Of a stretch of 53,044 nucleotides of DNA, positions 52,508-53,044 are shown piece by piece. The position numbers were made by a program, and so were the translations under genes. A model generated the notes under the pieces. That model worked only from the letters and a program-made list of their open reading frames with translations. It had not been told where the DNA came from and made no database searches. Origin of the DNA: Sulfurimonadaceae bacterium (lineage in GTDB: Bacteria; Campylobacterota; Campylobacteria; Campylobacterales; Sulfurimonadaceae); the NCBI GenBank assembly GCA_016744575.1, contig JADGEC010000008.1, positions 1 to 53,044 on the forward strand, read 5' to 3'. Positions within the stretch are counted from its first letter, which is position 1, and every line of letters begins with the position of its first letter.

Positions 52508-52980
52508 TTAGATGACATCAAACTCCTTTTCTATCAACGTGATCCCATTTGCGATGATAGCCAACTTATGTCTTCCTCTGTAGTACTTTCGAGTTGTGAT
52601 AGGTCTGAACGAGTAGGAGCTTGAGATATCTTTATAGCTCTTATTGACAAGGCCTTCTGAGATCTTAAACACTTTTGTAGAGTATCGGTTGTTTTGTCGT
52701 AAAAAGCTTACTGCGTATTCGACTCTGAGTCTTCCCAGGACATCTTTGGAGCTTAACCTGAAGGTGAAGTCTATCTTCTCTCCCATCTTCACCTCATCAG
52801 GCATTAGAAATTCATCGATCTGGAGACCTTTGATCGCATCGAGGCCAAATAGGGCTAAGGTATCTCTATTGCCACGCTTTAAAAGTGTTCGGCAAGCATG
52901 CTTGATGACCTTATCTCTTTTGAGATCGGTTCCTATCCATCTTTTTGGTTCCTTCTAAAAAAGTGTGGGTAGTCCTCCAC
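52508..52980 (-). pseudogene. 3' remnant of a DNA alkylation repair (AlkC/AlkD-like) gene
   Basis: The longest frame from ATG 52804 gives only 98 residues, but the same frame is protein-like further upstream to a TAG at 52955 (KRWIGTDLKRDKVIKHACR, LLKRGNRDTLALFGL), matching the last HEAT-like helices of the AlkC/AlkD family. The C-terminal part (KVFKIS, FRPITTRKYYRGRHKLAII) matches the Ig-like tail seen in AlkC-type members. Before the stop, family-like sequence (VEDYPHFF) continues in another frame near T6 and A5 runs, indicating frameshifts. The N-terminal two thirds are not intact within the window. The gene is therefore probably inactive. Confidence 0.7.
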
Positions 52981-53044
52981 CTAGATCTCCCTGTATTTAT
53001 GATTAACGATACTAAAGTCTAATCTTCCAGTGAGTAGATAGACG

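Overview
The window looks like a chromosome segment of a Campylobacterota bacterium, probably a Sulfurimonas- or Sulfurovum-like member rather than a host-associated Campylobacter or Helicobacter. Three things support this. The block short adenylate kinase-aspS, nadK, recN, tatD, mltD, rlpA, kdsC, lptC, lptA, engB and PBP2 follows the gene order known from Campylobacter jejuni. An N-acetylglutamate synthase of the Campylobacterota GNAT type is present. Environmental sensors are dense (multi-PAS kinases and c-di-GMP enzymes). The genus is an inference. I found no rRNA, tRNA, CRISPR array or intact insertion sequence.

Layout. 0.1-7.1 kb: an ankyrin protein, a small ribbon-helix-helix-like regulator with a strong palindromic operator, a degenerate EAL-HDOD protein, a CinA-like protein, a cardiolipin-synthase-like and a patatin-like lipoprotein, and a decayed ORF. 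7.6-10.5 kb: an AT-rich island with a HAD-phosphatase/membrane fusion, two small exported proteins and a truncated gene tail, bordered by non-coding sequence that can fold. 11-18 kb: long-form adenylate kinase, a response-regulator HD-GYP phosphodiesterase and a very large hybrid histidine kinase with three periplasmic binding domains. 18-29 kb: the adk-aspS pair on the minus strand, a heme-c/PAS/GGDEF/EAL protein, a metallo-beta-lactamase/GAF/HD-GYP protein, and the nadK-recN-(small membrane protein)-tatD operon.

29.2-36.5 kb is one tightly overlapping operon for the cell envelope (mltD, rlpA, lptC, lptA, PBP2, an MreD-like protein, kdsC), with hisB, engB and argA embedded in it. 36.5-39.4 kb on the minus strand holds ybeY, a Ca/Na antiporter and an unknown coiled-coil protein that appears to lack any standard start codon. 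39.6-45 kb holds an FG-GAP propeller lipoprotein and a five-gene overlapping operon (Tat-exported gluconate-dehydrogenase-type pair, J-domain protein, queC, deoxyinosine glycosylase). 45-48.8 kb holds a six-PAS orphan histidine kinase and a YgjP-like metallopeptidase. 48.8-53 kb holds a large secreted protein resembling PelA/Agd3-type deacetylases with a duplicated N-terminal module, a KTSC protein, and the decayed 3' part of a DNA alkylation repair gene.

Themes. Cyclic-di-GMP turnover is over-represented on the degradation/sensing side: two HD-GYP proteins, one apparently intact EAL and one degenerate EAL-HDOD, with no intact GGDEF motif anywhere in the window. The candidates most worth a second look are the HAD-membrane fusion in the AT-rich island, the structured non-coding stretch at about 10.53-10.65 kb, the regulator with its 28-bp operator at 0.89 kb, the likely ATC start codon at 38.016 kb, and the large deacetylase-like protein lacking one expected metal-ligand histidine.
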